This document shows, piece by piece, positions 1 to 9,857 of a stretch of DNA of 64,000 nt. The stretch is from Paenibacillus ottowii. Its GTDB lineage: Bacteria; Bacillota; Bacilli; Paenibacillales; Paenibacillaceae. The stretch is from positions 1 through 64,000 of the forward strand of contig NZ_VIJZ01000002.1 of assembly GCF_006874425.1 (NCBI RefSeq), given 5' to 3'. The notes beneath the pieces are model-generated. The model saw only the letters and a list, made by a program, of their open reading frames with translations. It did no database searches and was not told the origin of the DNA. A program made the translations under genes and the position numbers. The stretch's first letter is position 1. Every line of letters starts with the position of its first letter.

Positions 1-1535
1 ACTCCACGTGCCCTCAAGACAGTGGCCAGTCGATTGGCCCGTTCGTTCAGCTCCCGATAGGTCAGCGTTTGTTCTCCCCAGACCAAGGCCGGATGCTCCG
101 CTCTTTGCTTCGCTCGTTCCTCAAACAGCCCGTGAATCGTTTGTTCCTTCGGATATTCCAACTCTGTGCGGTTAAAATCGCGGACTAGCATACTTCTTTC
201 TTCGTCTGGCACGATTTCGATTTGCGAAATAAGAGTTTCACTTTGCTCCATGACTTGAGCAAATAAATGCTCAAAGTGGGAGATAACGTTCTCAATGGGG
301 ATGAATCTTTCGAAAATCTGTATTTGATAGTCAAAATTAATAGTTACATCCGCTTCACCTTCTTGTCCCCATATCAGGAGATTGAGCGCATTCCTTTCAT
401 GATGATGCGGTATGCTCATAATCCGGGTTGCTGCACCGATCAGCGTTTCTCTATTTTCCTGTTCCTCGAAAGAAAGCGATATATCAAACAGCTTACCTTT
501 CTCATTACTATGCTCGTTAACTGCCCGGTAAATTTCACCAAAGGACATTTTCTGATGTCGGTAGCATTGCATGAGCTCACGTTTAATGCGCTTTAGCAGC
601 TCCTTAAAGCTTATATCCTCTTCAGGACAGATGCGCAGCGGCAGCACATTAGCGAAATGCCCCATTGTCTGCTTGTATGTTGCTTTACCCCGGTTAAAAA
701 CCGGGACGCCGATGACCATTTCGTTTCGGTTGCAAACCCTGCTGAAATAAAGGAACAGTATGCCTAAAAAGTAATGAAACGACGAACACCCTTCCGCTTT
801 GCAAAATTCAATCATTTGATTGTATAAGGCCTTGTTTATCGTTAAGGTTCGCCGATCACTCCAAGCGGAATCACCTTCATCGAGGTTCACCCCTCTGCTC
901 AATAGAGGCTCGGGAATAGTTTGATATTTGTTCTTCCAGAACTCCCTATCTTTCAAAAAGGCCGGAGAATTCAGATAATCCTGATTATCGGAGATAAAAT
1001 CAGCATAGGAATAGACCGTTCTGTTCATCTCGTCAATTCCTTGCGTGAGTTTATTATAATTGTCAAAGATTTGATTGATTAAGAGAGCAAATCCCCATCC
1101 GTCGATCACCAAATGGTGAACCTTAAGTAAAATGAAATAGGTATTGGGAGCACCTTGCAATAAATCAAATTGAAAATAATAGCGATCTGATTGAAAAGGC
1201 TTCAAAAACTCTTTTTTCATCCAGTTAATACAAAAAGAATTTGGATTTTCCTTCATCGAAAAATCATATAACGGAACTTCATATTCGACTTCCGGCAAGA
1301 ATGTTAAATAGGGTTCTCCCTCTTTACCGATAAAACGGGCACTAAGAGAATCGTTCTGTCTGATTAGTAAATGCAAGCACTCCTTCATGATAGTCGTATC
1401 CAGGCTTCCTTTGATCTCAACATACCCACCAATATTGTAAATAGGTTTGTCAGGGTACATGCACTGTTCAAACCATATGTCTTTCTGATAGGAGCTCAAC
1501 GGATACTCCTTAATAGTTATCATGCTCGTTTCCAT
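1..1535 (-). CDS. Non-ribosomal peptide synthetase, first module (C domain and start of A domain), runs off the left edge
   Basis: The reading frame is open from an ATG at 1535 (RBS GGAGGTAATTTT) to the window edge, about 511 codons. An N-terminal condensation domain carries the motif HHLVIDGW starting near residue 140, matching the HHxxxDG catalytic signature. The last visible residues (about 450-511) read like the start of an adenylation domain, with TYRELNERANRLA as the A1-type motif. Condensation domains join the upstream acyl or peptidyl group to the amino acid carried by the next carrier protein. A C domain at the very N-terminus fits either a lipopeptide starter C domain or a downstream subunit that accepts a peptide from another protein; the visible part cannot decide. 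Transcription is probably gated by the riboswitch and terminator just upstream. The product is unknown. Confidence 0.93.
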   Translation of the reverse strand, partial: METSMITIKEYPLSSYQKDIWFEQCMYPDKPIYNIGGYVEIKGSLDTTIMKECLHLLIRQNDSLSARFIGKEGEPYLTFLPEVEYEVPLYDFSMKENPNSFCINWMKKEFLKPFQSDRYYFQFDLLQGAPNTYFILLKVHHLVIDGWGFALLINQIFDNYNKLTQGIDEMNRTVYSYADFISDNQDYLNSPAFLKDREFWKNKYQTIPEPLLSRGVNLDEGDSAWSDRRTLTINKALYNQMIEFCKAEGCSSFHYFLGILFLYFSRVCNRNEMVIGVPVFNRGKATYKQTMGHFANVLPLRICPEEDISFKELLKRIKRELMQCYRHQKMSFGEIYRAVNEHSNEKGKLFDISLSFEEQENRETLIGAATRIMSIPHHHERNALNLLIWGQEGEADVTINFDYQIQIFERFIPIENVISHFEHLFAQVMEQSETLISQIEIVPDEERSMLVRDFNRTELEYPKEQTIHGLFEERAKQRAEHPALVWGEQTLTYRELNERANRLATVLRARG

Positions 1536-1603
1536 AAAATTACCTCCTGTTGTTTATCATTCCATACACTTTACCTATATACATAAATGCTTTACTGCTG
1601 TAA

Positions 1604-1644
1604 ATAAAAGAAGCCTGTTCCCATATAAAAGCACAGGAACAGGC
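1604..1644 (-). terminator. Intrinsic terminator of the riboswitch expression platform
   Basis: Read leftwards, GCCTGTTCC and GGAACAGGC form a perfect 9-bp stem (1636-1644 with 1613-1621) followed by the U-rich tail TTCTTTTATTT. It lies between the c-di-GMP-I aptamer and the NRPS start codon, so it can act as a ligand-controlled transcription stop. Confidence 0.85.
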
Positions 1645-1651
1645 AGCAGAC

Positions 1652-1757
1652 TTCGCCCGGTTTCCTTCGGCAACCTGGCAATCATGGCTGTTTAATTCAG
1701 CTTTAGACCCATGGCTTTGTGTCCACCACTTTCGAGGTGTTTACGATTAACGGGAAA
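1652..1757 (-). ncRNA. Cyclic di-GMP-I (GEMM) riboswitch upstream of the NRPS gene
   Basis: On the minus strand, a hairpin CACCTC-GAAA-GTGGTG with a GNRA tetraloop is preceded by GTAAACACC and followed by GGACACAAAGCC and GGGTCTAAAGC, then CCAGGTTGCCGAA. This order (P1b with GAAA loop, the GNACRCAAAGCC block, then the tetraloop-receptor helix ending in GGUUGCCGA) matches the GEMM-I aptamer. It sits about 120 nt before the NRPS start with a terminator in between. Known GEMM-I RNAs bind c-di-GMP; whether ligand turns this one on or off cannot be read directly. The aptamer identity rests on motif recognition, not a covariance search. Confidence 0.82.
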
Positions 1758-2251
1758 TAAATAAGTATATTTTTTCATATTTTTAAAACACCAGGCTTTA
1801 TACATTCAAAAAATTAGACTTTCTATAGTCTATATCAGGACTCAGCCCACACTGAGGCTGCAACACAAGCCTTTCGGAAGGGTTTAAAACACGTTGTTAG
1901 ATGCCGAGTAAAATGTTCCAGTAAGCCATTAAATTGCCGTCTTCCGACAGCTTCAATGTATTTTATTTCATTCCTGCTAATCTCCACCCCCAAAACTCAG
2001 ATATACCAGCCTGCACAACCTTGGCGACTACGTTTTTTTATGATTCGCTCAATCGGCTTTAGTATTTGTACATATTATGAAATTAATAAAATTAATTGTA
2101 TCATATGAAAAAAATATAATTTTGTCAATAACTTCTAAGTTTCTAATAATACCATAATACTTTGAAGGCTTCTCTCGCATTTGGTGTTTCGCCGATATTG
2201 GCGTTGTAAGTTTAGGGGGAGTGGAGACAGTTGGTGAACGTGAGCCTACGA
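1758..2251. other. Gene-free leader/intergenic region between the NRPS riboswitch and the aldo/keto reductase
   Basis: No convincing coding frame. On the minus strand it contains local hairpins: CTTCCGAAAGG near 1880, a GCAGCC/GGCTG stem near 1845-1862, and AGACTATAGAAAGTCT followed by AATTTTTT near 1805-1825. It may be the promoter and 5' leader of the NRPS transcript; I recognise no further RNA family. Confidence 0.4.
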
Positions 2252-3262
2252 TTACTTGGATCTGAGCACTTGGTTGGAAACATGGCTGACCATCTCAATC
2301 TCACTGGCTGTTAAGGTAAACTTCATCGCCTTTACATTCTCCTGGGCATGATGTACCTTTGAAGCCCCGGGTATCGCAAATACCCTCTCGCCGTGAGCAT
2401 TAATTAGCCAATTCAGGGCAATCTGTGTTGGTGTCGAATTATATTGCTGAGCCAACTGTTCCAGCACTTCAATCAGCGGCTTCGATCTCTGCAGCCCTGA
2501 ATTCCGGAATGCCGGCGTCCATTTACGAGGACCCTTGATCGACTTGACCAGAGCAGGATTTTTATGAAATTTTCCGCTTAAGATCCCCTGCATTAATGGG
2601 GAGTATGCGATGATCGCCACGCCGAGCTCTTTGGCCGTATCCAAAATTCCATTCTGCTCGATTCTACGATCGAGCAAGCTGTATTTTACCTGATTCGAAA
2701 CCAGTCGAAGGCCGTGCTCTCGCAACACACGATCGGCCTCACGTATTTGTTGCGCGGAGAAGTTGCTTACACCCACATATTTAATCTTACCTTGCTTGAC
2801 CAATTTAGCCATCGCATTCATCGTCGCGCCAACCGAAGCAAAGGAGTATGGCGAATGCACCTGGTAAAGGTGAATCGTCCGTTGAGCCAAATGGTGAATA
2901 CGTACATCAATCGTTGCTGTGATGCTGTCTGCAGTGCGAAAGGCCGGCCACCATTTCGTCGCGATATTTGCCTGTCCCGCGAGCGGCCCTCCAATCTCAT
3001 TTAGCGTATCGGCCAGTAGCTGCTCAGACTGTCCGCCACCGTATGCTTCAGCAGTATCAAACCAATTAATTCCACCTTCTAAACTAGTCTTGATAATTTG
3101 CTGTATATCCTCCCGACACATCACCGGCCAGAATTTCCCGATCATCCCTTTTCCGTTACTGAACTGCCAGCAGCCAAGCCCAAGCGGTGACAGCATTAAA
3201 TCCGAGTTGCCCAGTTTGCGTAGTTGCGTTGAGTCTGCCACAGTTACCGTTTTTGCTTCCAC
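2252..3262 (-). CDS. Aldo/keto reductase
   Basis: The 336-residue protein has the TIM-barrel aldo/keto reductase layout. LGLGCWQFS is the first strand, FDTAEAYG (about residues 68-75) supplies the catalytic Asp and Tyr, TKWW supplies the Lys and VHSP the His. VSNFSAQQ and the C-terminal NWL...IPGAS segments form the NADPH pocket. Such enzymes reduce carbonyls with NAD(P)H; the substrate cannot be inferred. Translation starts at GTG (RBS AAGGAT within an AGGAGATGG tract), because the nearby ATG is in another frame. It stands alone between the NRPS leader and topB. Confidence 0.9.
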   Translation of the reverse strand: MEAKTVTVADSTQLRKLGNSDLMLSPLGLGCWQFSNGKGMIGKFWPVMCREDIQQIIKTSLEGGINWFDTAEAYGGGQSEQLLADTLNEIGGPLAGQANIATKWWPAFRTADSITATIDVRIHHLAQRTIHLYQVHSPYSFASVGATMNAMAKLVKQGKIKYVGVSNFSAQQIREADRVLREHGLRLVSNQVKYSLLDRRIEQNGILDTAKELGVAIIAYSPLMQGILSGKFHKNPALVKSIKGPRKWTPAFRNSGLQRSKPLIEVLEQLAQQYNSTPTQIALNWLINAHGERVFAIPGASKVHHAQENVKAMKFTLTASEIEMVSHVSNQVLRSK

Positions 3263-3532
3263 GATCCTTCACCATCTCCTATCTCCTGTAAAAAAATTAA
3301 TTTTTAAGTGCTTTACTCCCTGAATTGTACAATTCATTAAGGGAAGTTCTCATGAACGCAAGATGTAGAGTGGTGCTTATAAACTAATGAAAAAATTTAT
3401 CTTGCATAAACCCTTAATTATTTTATCGGTCGGTACCTTACAAATGTTTAATCTAATGTTAATTATTTATTTTTTATGGGGATTTTTAGGATGTATAATC
3501 TTGCTATAACTTAATTTGGCACCAGTAGGCAT

Positions 3533-3569
3533 AAAAAAAGATGACTCCTGATGAATTCAGAAGCCATCT
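3533..3569 (-). terminator. Terminator after topB
   Basis: AGATGGCTTCTGA / TCAGGAGTCATCT form a long imperfect stem on the minus strand, followed by TTTTTTT. It lies about 60 nt after the topB stop codon. Confidence 0.85.
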
Positions 3570-3627
3570 GACCACAGCCAAAAAAGTAATCATCTTGATT
3601 TCATGATAATTTATCGCTATTCATGCT

Positions 3628-5979
3628 TCAATTTTCCTCACGAACGCTAAGTTTTCCTGTTTCTGGTGCATCCAGAACAATCCGCGCTTTGACGGTCGAT
3701 CCGTCTTTACGCTTAAAAGACAACAATTGTGTCTGCCCCTTCGCGAGCAGGGACTTGAGCATGGTTTCAGTAATCTGCTTGCCGGCGTATTCCTTCCAAA
3801 TGACAAAACCACAACCCTGCTTATAGTGGCTGCACCCATACCCTTTGCGGCCTTCAATTATGCTTCCACCGCAATTGGAGCACGGACAGCTGCCCAACGT
3901 CTTCCTTTGACTCGCTAAAGTATCTGATTGTCCATCAGATGAGCTTCGCACAGTTTTTGTAGCCGAATCGCGTCTTATGGATGACGCTGCTTGCTCCAGC
4001 ACAGTACTTCCCGCACTGCTACGGCCCCCTGAGGTTGTGCGCCCCATTCCTTTGGCGGCTGCACTTCCACTCGCACCTACACTGCGGGCGTTTCCCTTCC
4101 CTCCCGAGCGATTGTTCCTGGTCTCCTCGCCAAAGGCATTTGCTGGAGCAGGCGGCTGCTGCCTTACCTTATCAATGATGGACAACGTGAATCTTTTAAC
4201 ATTATCCATAAATTTCTCCTGAGCTGCCTCACCCTTCGAGATCTGATGGAGACGGCGTTCCCATTGACCCGTCATCTCCGGTGAGGCTAATAGATCTACA
4301 CCGGCATGACGAATCAGATTAATAGCCATCTTTCCTTTATCCGTAATAAGAATCTTTTTGCCCTTCATTTCAATGTAGCCGACCTTCTTCAATCGTTCAA
4401 TTGTGGCAGCTCGGGTCGCAGGTGTACCTAAGCCGGCATCCTTCATAACCTCACGCAATTCCTCATTTTCCATCTGCTTACCCGCGCTTTCCATCGCTTT
4501 AAGCAATGTGCCCTCCGTATAGCTTTTAGGAGGCTGAGTCGCCTTTTCTTTCATCTCAGCGCGCACACAATCCACCGCACGCCCTGCATCAATTTCAAAC
4601 TTCTTGTCCGTCCACTCGTCGGTTTCCTCTTCATCCTCTTTTTTAGATGATTTACCCTTTTTACCTTTATCCTGATCAGCCTTGTTTAAAACCACTTTCC
4701 ATCCCAAGGACAGAAGCTCCTTAATATTGGTTTTAAACCGATGCTTGTCGACCTGTGTCATTACCGTATGCATTTTATATTCAGCCGGCGGAAAAAAATG
4801 CGACAGAAACCTACGAATAACCAGGTCATAAACATTTTGTTCCTCTTTGCTGAGCGTTCCTGGTCTTTTTAGCGTCGGCAAAATAGCATGGTGATCCTCA
4901 ACACGAGACGGATTGCAGACCGATTTATTCTGTTTATGGACCAAATTAGGGTTTGCTTGTTGTACCAGCTCAGCATAAGGACCTGTTCCCAGCATCCGTA
5001 ATGCCTTATGCATACCGTCTATATTCTGCTCTGTCACATAGTTAGAGTTCGTACGCGGATAGGAAATGACCTTGTGACGCTCATAAAGCGCTTGTGCCAC
5101 ATCCAGTGTTTTTTTAGCTGAATAACCGTACTTGGCATTCGCCTCGCGCTGAAGCAGCGTCAAATCGTACAGCTTAAAGGGATACTCCTTTGTCTGCTTC
5201 GTATCATATTTGGTGATTTTCCCTTCTTTTCCGCGAACCGCTGCAGCGATTTCCTCGGCTTCTTCCGGTTTCGTCAGCCGATCTCCCTGCCATGCCCCTT
5301 TGTACTTAATCTGATCTTGTTTAAACTCAGCCCACACGTCATAGAAGGTTTGAGACTGAAATGCTTCAATTTCCTTTTCTCGATCATGAATCAATGCCAA
5401 CACGGGAGTCTGAACTCGTCCTACTGACAGCAGTGTGTTATGTCGGGTTGTAAACGCTCTGGAGGCGTTCATGCCAATCAGCCAGTCCGCTTCACTTCGT
5501 GCCCGCGCAGCTTGAGTCAGGAATTCAAACTCCGAGGCATCTCTTAATCGTTCAAAGCCTGTCGCAATACTTTCCGCCGTCAAGTCCGAAATCCACAAAC
5601 GCTTAACCGGCTGTCGGAGCTTTAGCTGCTGCTGAATTAACGCAAAAATATACTGTCCTTCACGCCCAGCATCACAAGCATTCACGATGGCATTGCAGCG
5701 CTTGGCCAGCTCACCAATTATTTTTAGTTGATCTTTTGTTTTCGGATTGGGTACAATTTTGAATTGCTCAGGGATAATCGGAAGATCTTGAATACTCCAT
5801 CGTTTGTACTTAGTATCGTAAGCATCCGGCTCAGCCAGGCCCAACAAATGACCGATCGCCCACGTTACAATGTATTTCTCCCCTTCCAAATAAGTACGGT
5901 TATTTTTAGCACGCGGCTCCATTACAGCAGCAATCGTCCGTCCCATATCTGGTTTCTCAGCAATAATCAACGTCTTCAT
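3628..5979 (-). CDS. topB: DNA topoisomerase III
   Basis: This 783-residue type IA topoisomerase opens with a Toprim domain (LIIAEKPDMGRTIA, and DAGREG around residues 103-108). The active-site segment SYPRTNSNY has its catalytic Tyr near residue 306, and SVGRVQTPVL is the conserved core motif. Residues about 615-700 are a low-complexity Gly/Ser/Arg linker. The last 80 or so residues hold a four-Cys zinc ribbon (CPCSNCGG...GYGCSHYKQGCGFVIW). The enzyme passes single strands to decatenate replication or recombination intermediates. The RBS is AGGAAGGAATGG before ATG. It is monocistronic, with its own terminator. Confidence 0.96.
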   Translation of the reverse strand: MKTLIIAEKPDMGRTIAAVMEPRAKNNRTYLEGEKYIVTWAIGHLLGLAEPDAYDTKYKRWSIQDLPIIPEQFKIVPNPKTKDQLKIIGELAKRCNAIVNACDAGREGQYIFALIQQQLKLRQPVKRLWISDLTAESIATGFERLRDASEFEFLTQAARARSEADWLIGMNASRAFTTRHNTLLSVGRVQTPVLALIHDREKEIEAFQSQTFYDVWAEFKQDQIKYKGAWQGDRLTKPEEAEEIAAAVRGKEGKITKYDTKQTKEYPFKLYDLTLLQREANAKYGYSAKKTLDVAQALYERHKVISYPRTNSNYVTEQNIDGMHKALRMLGTGPYAELVQQANPNLVHKQNKSVCNPSRVEDHHAILPTLKRPGTLSKEEQNVYDLVIRRFLSHFFPPAEYKMHTVMTQVDKHRFKTNIKELLSLGWKVVLNKADQDKGKKGKSSKKEDEEETDEWTDKKFEIDAGRAVDCVRAEMKEKATQPPKSYTEGTLLKAMESAGKQMENEELREVMKDAGLGTPATRAATIERLKKVGYIEMKGKKILITDKGKMAINLIRHAGVDLLASPEMTGQWERRLHQISKGEAAQEKFMDNVKRFTLSIIDKVRQQPPAPANAFGEETRNNRSGGKGNARSVGASGSAAAKGMGRTTSGGRSSAGSTVLEQAASSIRRDSATKTVRSSSDGQSDTLASQRKTLGSCPCSNCGGSIIEGRKGYGCSHYKQGCGFVIWKEYAGKQITETMLKSLLAKGQTQLLSFKRKDGSTVKARIVLDAPETGKLSVREEN

Positions 5980-6105
5980 TCATTCCATTCCTTCCTGACG
6001 GCCTTCTGTTTCTCCTCCATGAACCATAAAATACATGGAACACAAATGAAAACAGGTATCCCGGCCTCATGCAAAAGGAGCCTTCTCCATGGCGAAAGCT
6101 CCTTT

Positions 6106-6515
6106 GTAAATTTATTTCGTCTAGCGCTTCAACAATATACGTCTATTATACCATAGATATCATGGTTCTCTCAGGTCATGATTTTATGTAACCTCAGAAA
6201 AGATCATATCTTCCTCCTTTAAAGTAATATGAAATTAGTAAAAGCAAATCGAAACTACATTCAAAGTAAATCGAGTCATGTTTATGTAATTTAATATGAC
6301 ATATAGTTAAGATTATTCTAATTTTCTGTTAAATAAATGTACATTTTTCTATAAAAAAGCTACACACAGCCCTACTTCTTATGTTATGATCACTGTAGAT
6401 AACAACAAAATGATTAAGTAATCAAAATCAGGTAATATTATATGACATTATAATAACAACATTCTATGTAGCATTCTATACAATTCGATTGAACAAGTAG
6501 TCTACAAGTTTGAAA
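6106..6515. other. Gene-free AT-rich spacer between gltD and topB
   Basis: No coding frame of note in about 400 bases. It presumably holds the topB promoter, but I could not pick one with confidence. An 8-bp inverted repeat (AAAGGAGC/GCTCCTTT, 6074-6105) lies just to the left, with no long T-run on either side. Confidence 0.4.
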
Positions 6516-6548
6516 CACAAATAAAGCCCCATCCTAAGATGGAGCCCT
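6516..6548 (-). terminator. Terminator after gltD
   Basis: On the minus strand GGCTCCATC-ttag-GATGGGGC is followed by TTTATTTG, 30 nt after the gltD stop codon. Confidence 0.85.
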
Positions 6549-6576
6549 TACTTGATTTATAACCTAAAGTTTATAA

Positions 6577-8079
6577 TTATACCAAAACGGTAGCACCCAT
6601 GAGGTATTTATCAACCTCGCGTGCAGCTTCTCGGCCTTCATTAATAGCCCACACAACGAGACTTTGTCCGCGGCGCATGTCACCGGCAGCAAAAACCTTA
6701 TCCACATTCGTCACATATTTCCCATAACGTGCCTTAACGTTGGAGCGACGATCCGTTTCCAAACCGATTTCCTTCACAATCGTTTGCTCAGGTCCATCAA
6801 ACCCAATCGCAATCAGTGCTATTTGTGCCGGGAATACGCGTTCCGTACCTGGAATCGGTTGGTAGATTTTACGTCCTGTTTCATCAACAATACGTTGAAT
6901 TTGAATGGTATGCAGTTCTTTCAGATTACCATTCTCATCACCCACAAATTTGGTTGTCATGATAGAGAACTCACGCGGGTCTTCCCCGAACAGTGCTTTG
7001 GCTTCCTCCTGTGCATAATCGAGAGAGTACACATTCGGAAACTGCGGCCAAGGATTCGCGATTGGATCACGTTCCAGTGGAGCTTTGGCATGTGTGCCAA
7101 ATTGAGTGACACTCCGGCAACCATGCCGCAAGGAAGTAGCTACACAGTCCGAGCCTGTATCACCGCCACCGATAACAATAACGTCCTTGCCTTTGGAGGA
7201 CAAATAGTTGCCGTCTTCGAGATTGGAATCCAGATAACTTTTGATGGTGCCATTCAAATAATCCATAGCATAATGGACGCCGTTCAAATCGCTGCCTTCA
7301 ATATTGAATTCTCTCGGCTTTGTAGATCCACCACATAGCACAACTGCATCATAATCAGCAACCAACTGCTCAGTGGGGATATCCTTGCCAATTTCCGTAT
7401 TCGTAATGAATTCAATACCTTCAGCCTCCAACAAATCTACACGGCGCTGTACAACCTTCTTATCCAGCTTCATAGATGGGATTCCGTACATCAGCAACCC
7501 GCCTACACGATCTGCACGCTCATACACAGTCACGCTGTGCCCTGCTTTATTAAGCTGTGCTGCTGCTGCCAATCCCGCAGGACCTGAGCCAACAATAGCC
7601 ACTCGTTTGCCTGTACGTTTTTCTGGCGGATTAGGAACAACCCAGCCTTCCTCAAAGCCCTTTTCAATAATCGCTTCCTCAATGGTCTTAATGGTAACAG
7701 ACTGCCCGATAAGGCCTACAGTACATGAACCTTCACATGGTGCAGGACAGACACGCCCCGTAAATTCGGGAAAGTTATTCGTTTTGTGTAACCGCTCTAA
7801 CGCTTCCTTCCACAAACCACGATATACGAGATTGTTCCATTCCGGAATAAGATTATGAACCGGGCAGCCTAAAGTCGCTCCCATCAGATCCATCCCCGTA
7901 TGACAATAAGGAGTTCCGCAGTCCATACAACGTGCCCCTTGGGTACGCAGCTCTTCTTCAGACATATGCTTATGGAATTCTTCCCAATCCTTAATACGCT
8001 CCGCCGGGTCCCGGTCTGCAGGAAGCTGTCGTGTGTATTCCATAAATCCAGTTGGTGTAGACATGTTACGTTCCCCCAT
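6577..8079 (-). CDS. gltD: Glutamate synthase (NADPH) small subunit
   Basis: The FAD/NADPH-binding beta subunit of glutamate synthase feeds electrons to the large subunit for glutamate formation from glutamine and 2-oxoglutarate. An N-terminal Fe-S segment has Cys motifs [19 protein letters not shown] and CPAPCEGSC (about residues 50-120). An FAD Rossmann motif [10 protein letters not shown] follows, then an NADPH motif GGGDTGSD, and [14 protein letters not shown] near the C-terminus. The probable start is the ATG at 8064 ([10 protein letters not shown]) because GGGGGA lies about 7 nt before it, while the first ATG at 8079 overlaps that site. The large subunit is not in this window, so gltD is either separate or orphan here. 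Confidence 0.93.
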   Translation of the reverse strand: MGERNMSTPTGFMEYTRQLPADRDPAERIKDWEEFHKHMSEEELRTQGARCMDCGTPYCHTGMDLMGATLGCPVHNLIPEWNNLVYRGLWKEALERLHKTNNFPEFTGRVCPAPCEGSCTVGLIGQSVTIKTIEEAIIEKGFEEGWVVPNPPEKRTGKRVAIVGSGPAGLAAAAQLNKAGHSVTVYERADRVGGLLMYGIPSMKLDKKVVQRRVDLLEAEGIEFITNTEIGKDIPTEQLVADYDAVVLCGGSTKPREFNIEGSDLNGVHYAMDYLNGTIKSYLDSNLEDGNYLSSKGKDVIVIGGGDTGSDCVATSLRHGCRSVTQFGTHAKAPLERDPIANPWPQFPNVYSLDYAQEEAKALFGEDPREFSIMTTKFVGDENGNLKELHTIQIQRIVDETGRKIYQPIPGTERVFPAQIALIAIGFDGPEQTIVKEIGLETDRRSNVKARYGKYVTNVDKVFAAGDMRRGQSLVVWAINEGREAAREVDKYLMGATVLV

Positions 8080-8301
8080 CTCTTCGCTTATGAACCCCGA
8101 TCATCCATTCAGAATTTAAGTCAAATTCGAACTTGTCTGTTTGTGTTATGAAAGGGTCTGTTCTCGTTGAATTTGATTTATTGTATCACAATACAGCGTA
8201 AAAGTAATGAAAACTTATGCAACTTTCTGCATCTACAGCCAAAAGGATTTTTTATATGGTTTATTAATTTTTCAAATGAGCTAGGTCGAATTTACCTGTT
8301 C

Positions 8302-8790
8302 TTATTCCGTTCTCTCGTAAACAACGAAACGGTAGTTATATGGATTTTTATCATCCTTAATACCTGGCGTTTCACTGACTATATTCCAACCACTCCAATC
8401 CAGATCAGGGAACGTCGTATCACCTTCAAAAGTCTCCTCGATTCGAGTCACAATCAGCCGATCAGCATGTGGCCAAAACAGCGAGTAAATCTCCGCTCCG
8501 CCAATGACCATCAGCTCTTCGTCTTGTGCTAGCTGGAGCCCTTCCGCCAGTGTATGGATCACTTCCGCACCTTCCGCCTGATAGTGCTCATCTCGAGTCA
8601 AAATGACGTTACGTCGGTTAGGAAGGCATTTCCCACCAAAGGACTCCCATGTTTTGCGTCCCATGAGTACCGTTTTATGCATCGTCTGCGCTTTGAAGAA
8701 GGCCATGTCTCTGGGAAGGCGCCAAGGGAGCCTATTATCCCGGCCAATCACACCATTTTGTGCCATAGCCCATATCATTGAAATGCCCAT
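8302..8790 (-). CDS. folA: Dihydrofolate reductase
   Basis: This 162-residue DHFR reduces dihydrofolate to tetrahydrofolate with NADPH. The substrate loop reads GVIGRDNRLPWRLPRDMAFFK with the catalytic Asp near residue 27, and VLMGRKTWESFG and VIGGAEIYSLF are the cofactor and folate motifs. It is preceded by a textbook RBS (GGAGGTGGAAAG) and starts 17 nt after thyA stops. The pair is therefore one operon, in which DHFR regenerates the folate consumed by ThyA. Confidence 0.97.
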   Translation of the reverse strand: MGISMIWAMAQNGVIGRDNRLPWRLPRDMAFFKAQTMHKTVLMGRKTWESFGGKCLPNRRNVILTRDEHYQAEGAEVIHTLAEGLQLAQDEELMVIGGAEIYSLFWPHADRLIVTRIEETFEGDTTFPDLDWSGWNIVSETPGIKDDKNPYNYRFVVYERTE

Positions 8791-8807
8791 CTTTCCACCT
8801 CCTCTAA

Positions 8808-9602
8808 TCAGATGGCGACAGGCGCCTTGATCCCTGGGTGATGTTCGTAATTCTCGAAAACAAAATCCTCATAAGTGTAATCAAAAATGGATTCTGGCTT
8901 GCGCAGAATTTTCAACTGTGGCAAGGGATACGGATCACGTTTCAGCTGCGTATGCACTTGTTGTATATGATTTGAATAAATATGCACATCGCCGCCTGAC
9001 CAAATAAACTCTCCTGGCTCCAAGCCGCACTGCTGTGCAACCATATGCGTTAGCAATGCATAACTGGCGATGTTAAACGGCAGCCCCAGGAAGGTATCCA
9101 CTGAACGCATCGTCAACATACAGGAAAGCTTTCCTCCAGCTACGTAGAACTGGAATACAAAATGACATGGTGGCAACTTCATAGATTCAATTTCAGCCAC
9201 ATTCCAGGCACTGACGATATGTCGACGTGAATCCGGATTGTTTTTGATAGCCTCAATGACATTCGCAATTTGGTCAATATGTTGTCCGTCCTTTGTTTCC
9301 CAGGCACGCCATTGCGACCCGTATACAGGCCCCAGATTCCCCTGCTCGTCTGCCCATTCATCCCAAATGCTAACCCCGTTTTCCTTGAGATAAGCAATAT
9401 TGGTTTCCCCTCGCAAAAACCATAACAGCTCGTGTATAACGGATCTCAAATGCACTCTTTTAGTCGTCACCAGCGGGAAGCCCTTGGCCAGATCAAAACG
9501 AAGTTGTCTTCCAAAAACAGAAATTGTCCCCGTCCCTGTCCGATCCTCTTTCTCCACTCCGTTCTCTAAAATATCCTCTAGCAATTCCAAGTAGTTGCGC
9601 AC
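8808..9602 (-). CDS. thyA: Thymidylate synthase
   Basis: ThyA converts dUMP to dTMP using methylene-tetrahydrofolate. At 264 residues it has the length of the short bacterial form. The catalytic Cys lies in [12 protein letters not shown] near residue 146, [17 protein letters not shown] binds folate and dUMP, and the phosphate-binding Arg is in [11 protein letters not shown]. Translation begins at GTG (RBS AAAGGAG, 9-10 nt upstream). It is the first gene of the thyA-folA operon. Confidence 0.97.
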   Translation of the reverse strand: MRNYLELLEDILENGVEKEDRTGTGTISVFGRQLRFDLAKGFPLVTTKRVHLRSVIHELLWFLRGETNIAYLKENGVSIWDEWADEQGNLGPVYGSQWRAWETKDGQHIDQIANVIEAIKNNPDSRRHIVSAWNVAEIESMKLPPCHFVFQFYVAGGKLSCMLTMRSVDTFLGLPFNIASYALLTHMVAQQCGLEPGEFIWSGGDVHIYSNHIQQVHTQLKRDPYPLPQLKILRKPESIFDYTYEDFVFENYEHHPGIKAPVAI

Positions 9603-9771
9603 GTTGTTTCTCTCCTTTGAGCATGAATAAAAAACAGCATCGTCGATTTTAATTTTGAAATTTGAAATTTCTCAATCTGCACCATTATCTATATTTAGTT
9701 TATCATGTACGGTACTTTGTTGACCATGTACTGTGTGAATTTTCATGTTAGCCCCATAATGTTAAAGTCTG

Positions 9772-9819
9772 AAAAAAAGAGACAAAGAGCGCAGATAAAG
9801 CGCTCCTTGCCTCTTTTTT
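9772..9819 (-). terminator. Terminator after the pdh operon (symmetrical)
   Basis: AAAAAGAG-CAA-GAGCGC / GCGCTC-TTG-CTCTTTTTT forms a nearly perfect 20-bp stem with A- and T-runs on both flanks. It is placed 40 nt after the lpdA stop codon. Confidence 0.9.
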
Positions 9820-9857
9820 CATGTATGAAAACCAAAAACAAGATAAGTGAAATGGAA

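Noticed and set aside
1845..1895. Hairpins in the NRPS leader as a second riboswitch
   Set aside because: No match to a known aptamer core could be made by eye.
6074..6105. 8-bp inverted repeat AAAGGAGC/GCTCCTTT upstream of topB
   Set aside because: No T-run in either direction and no gene ends here; not called as a terminator.
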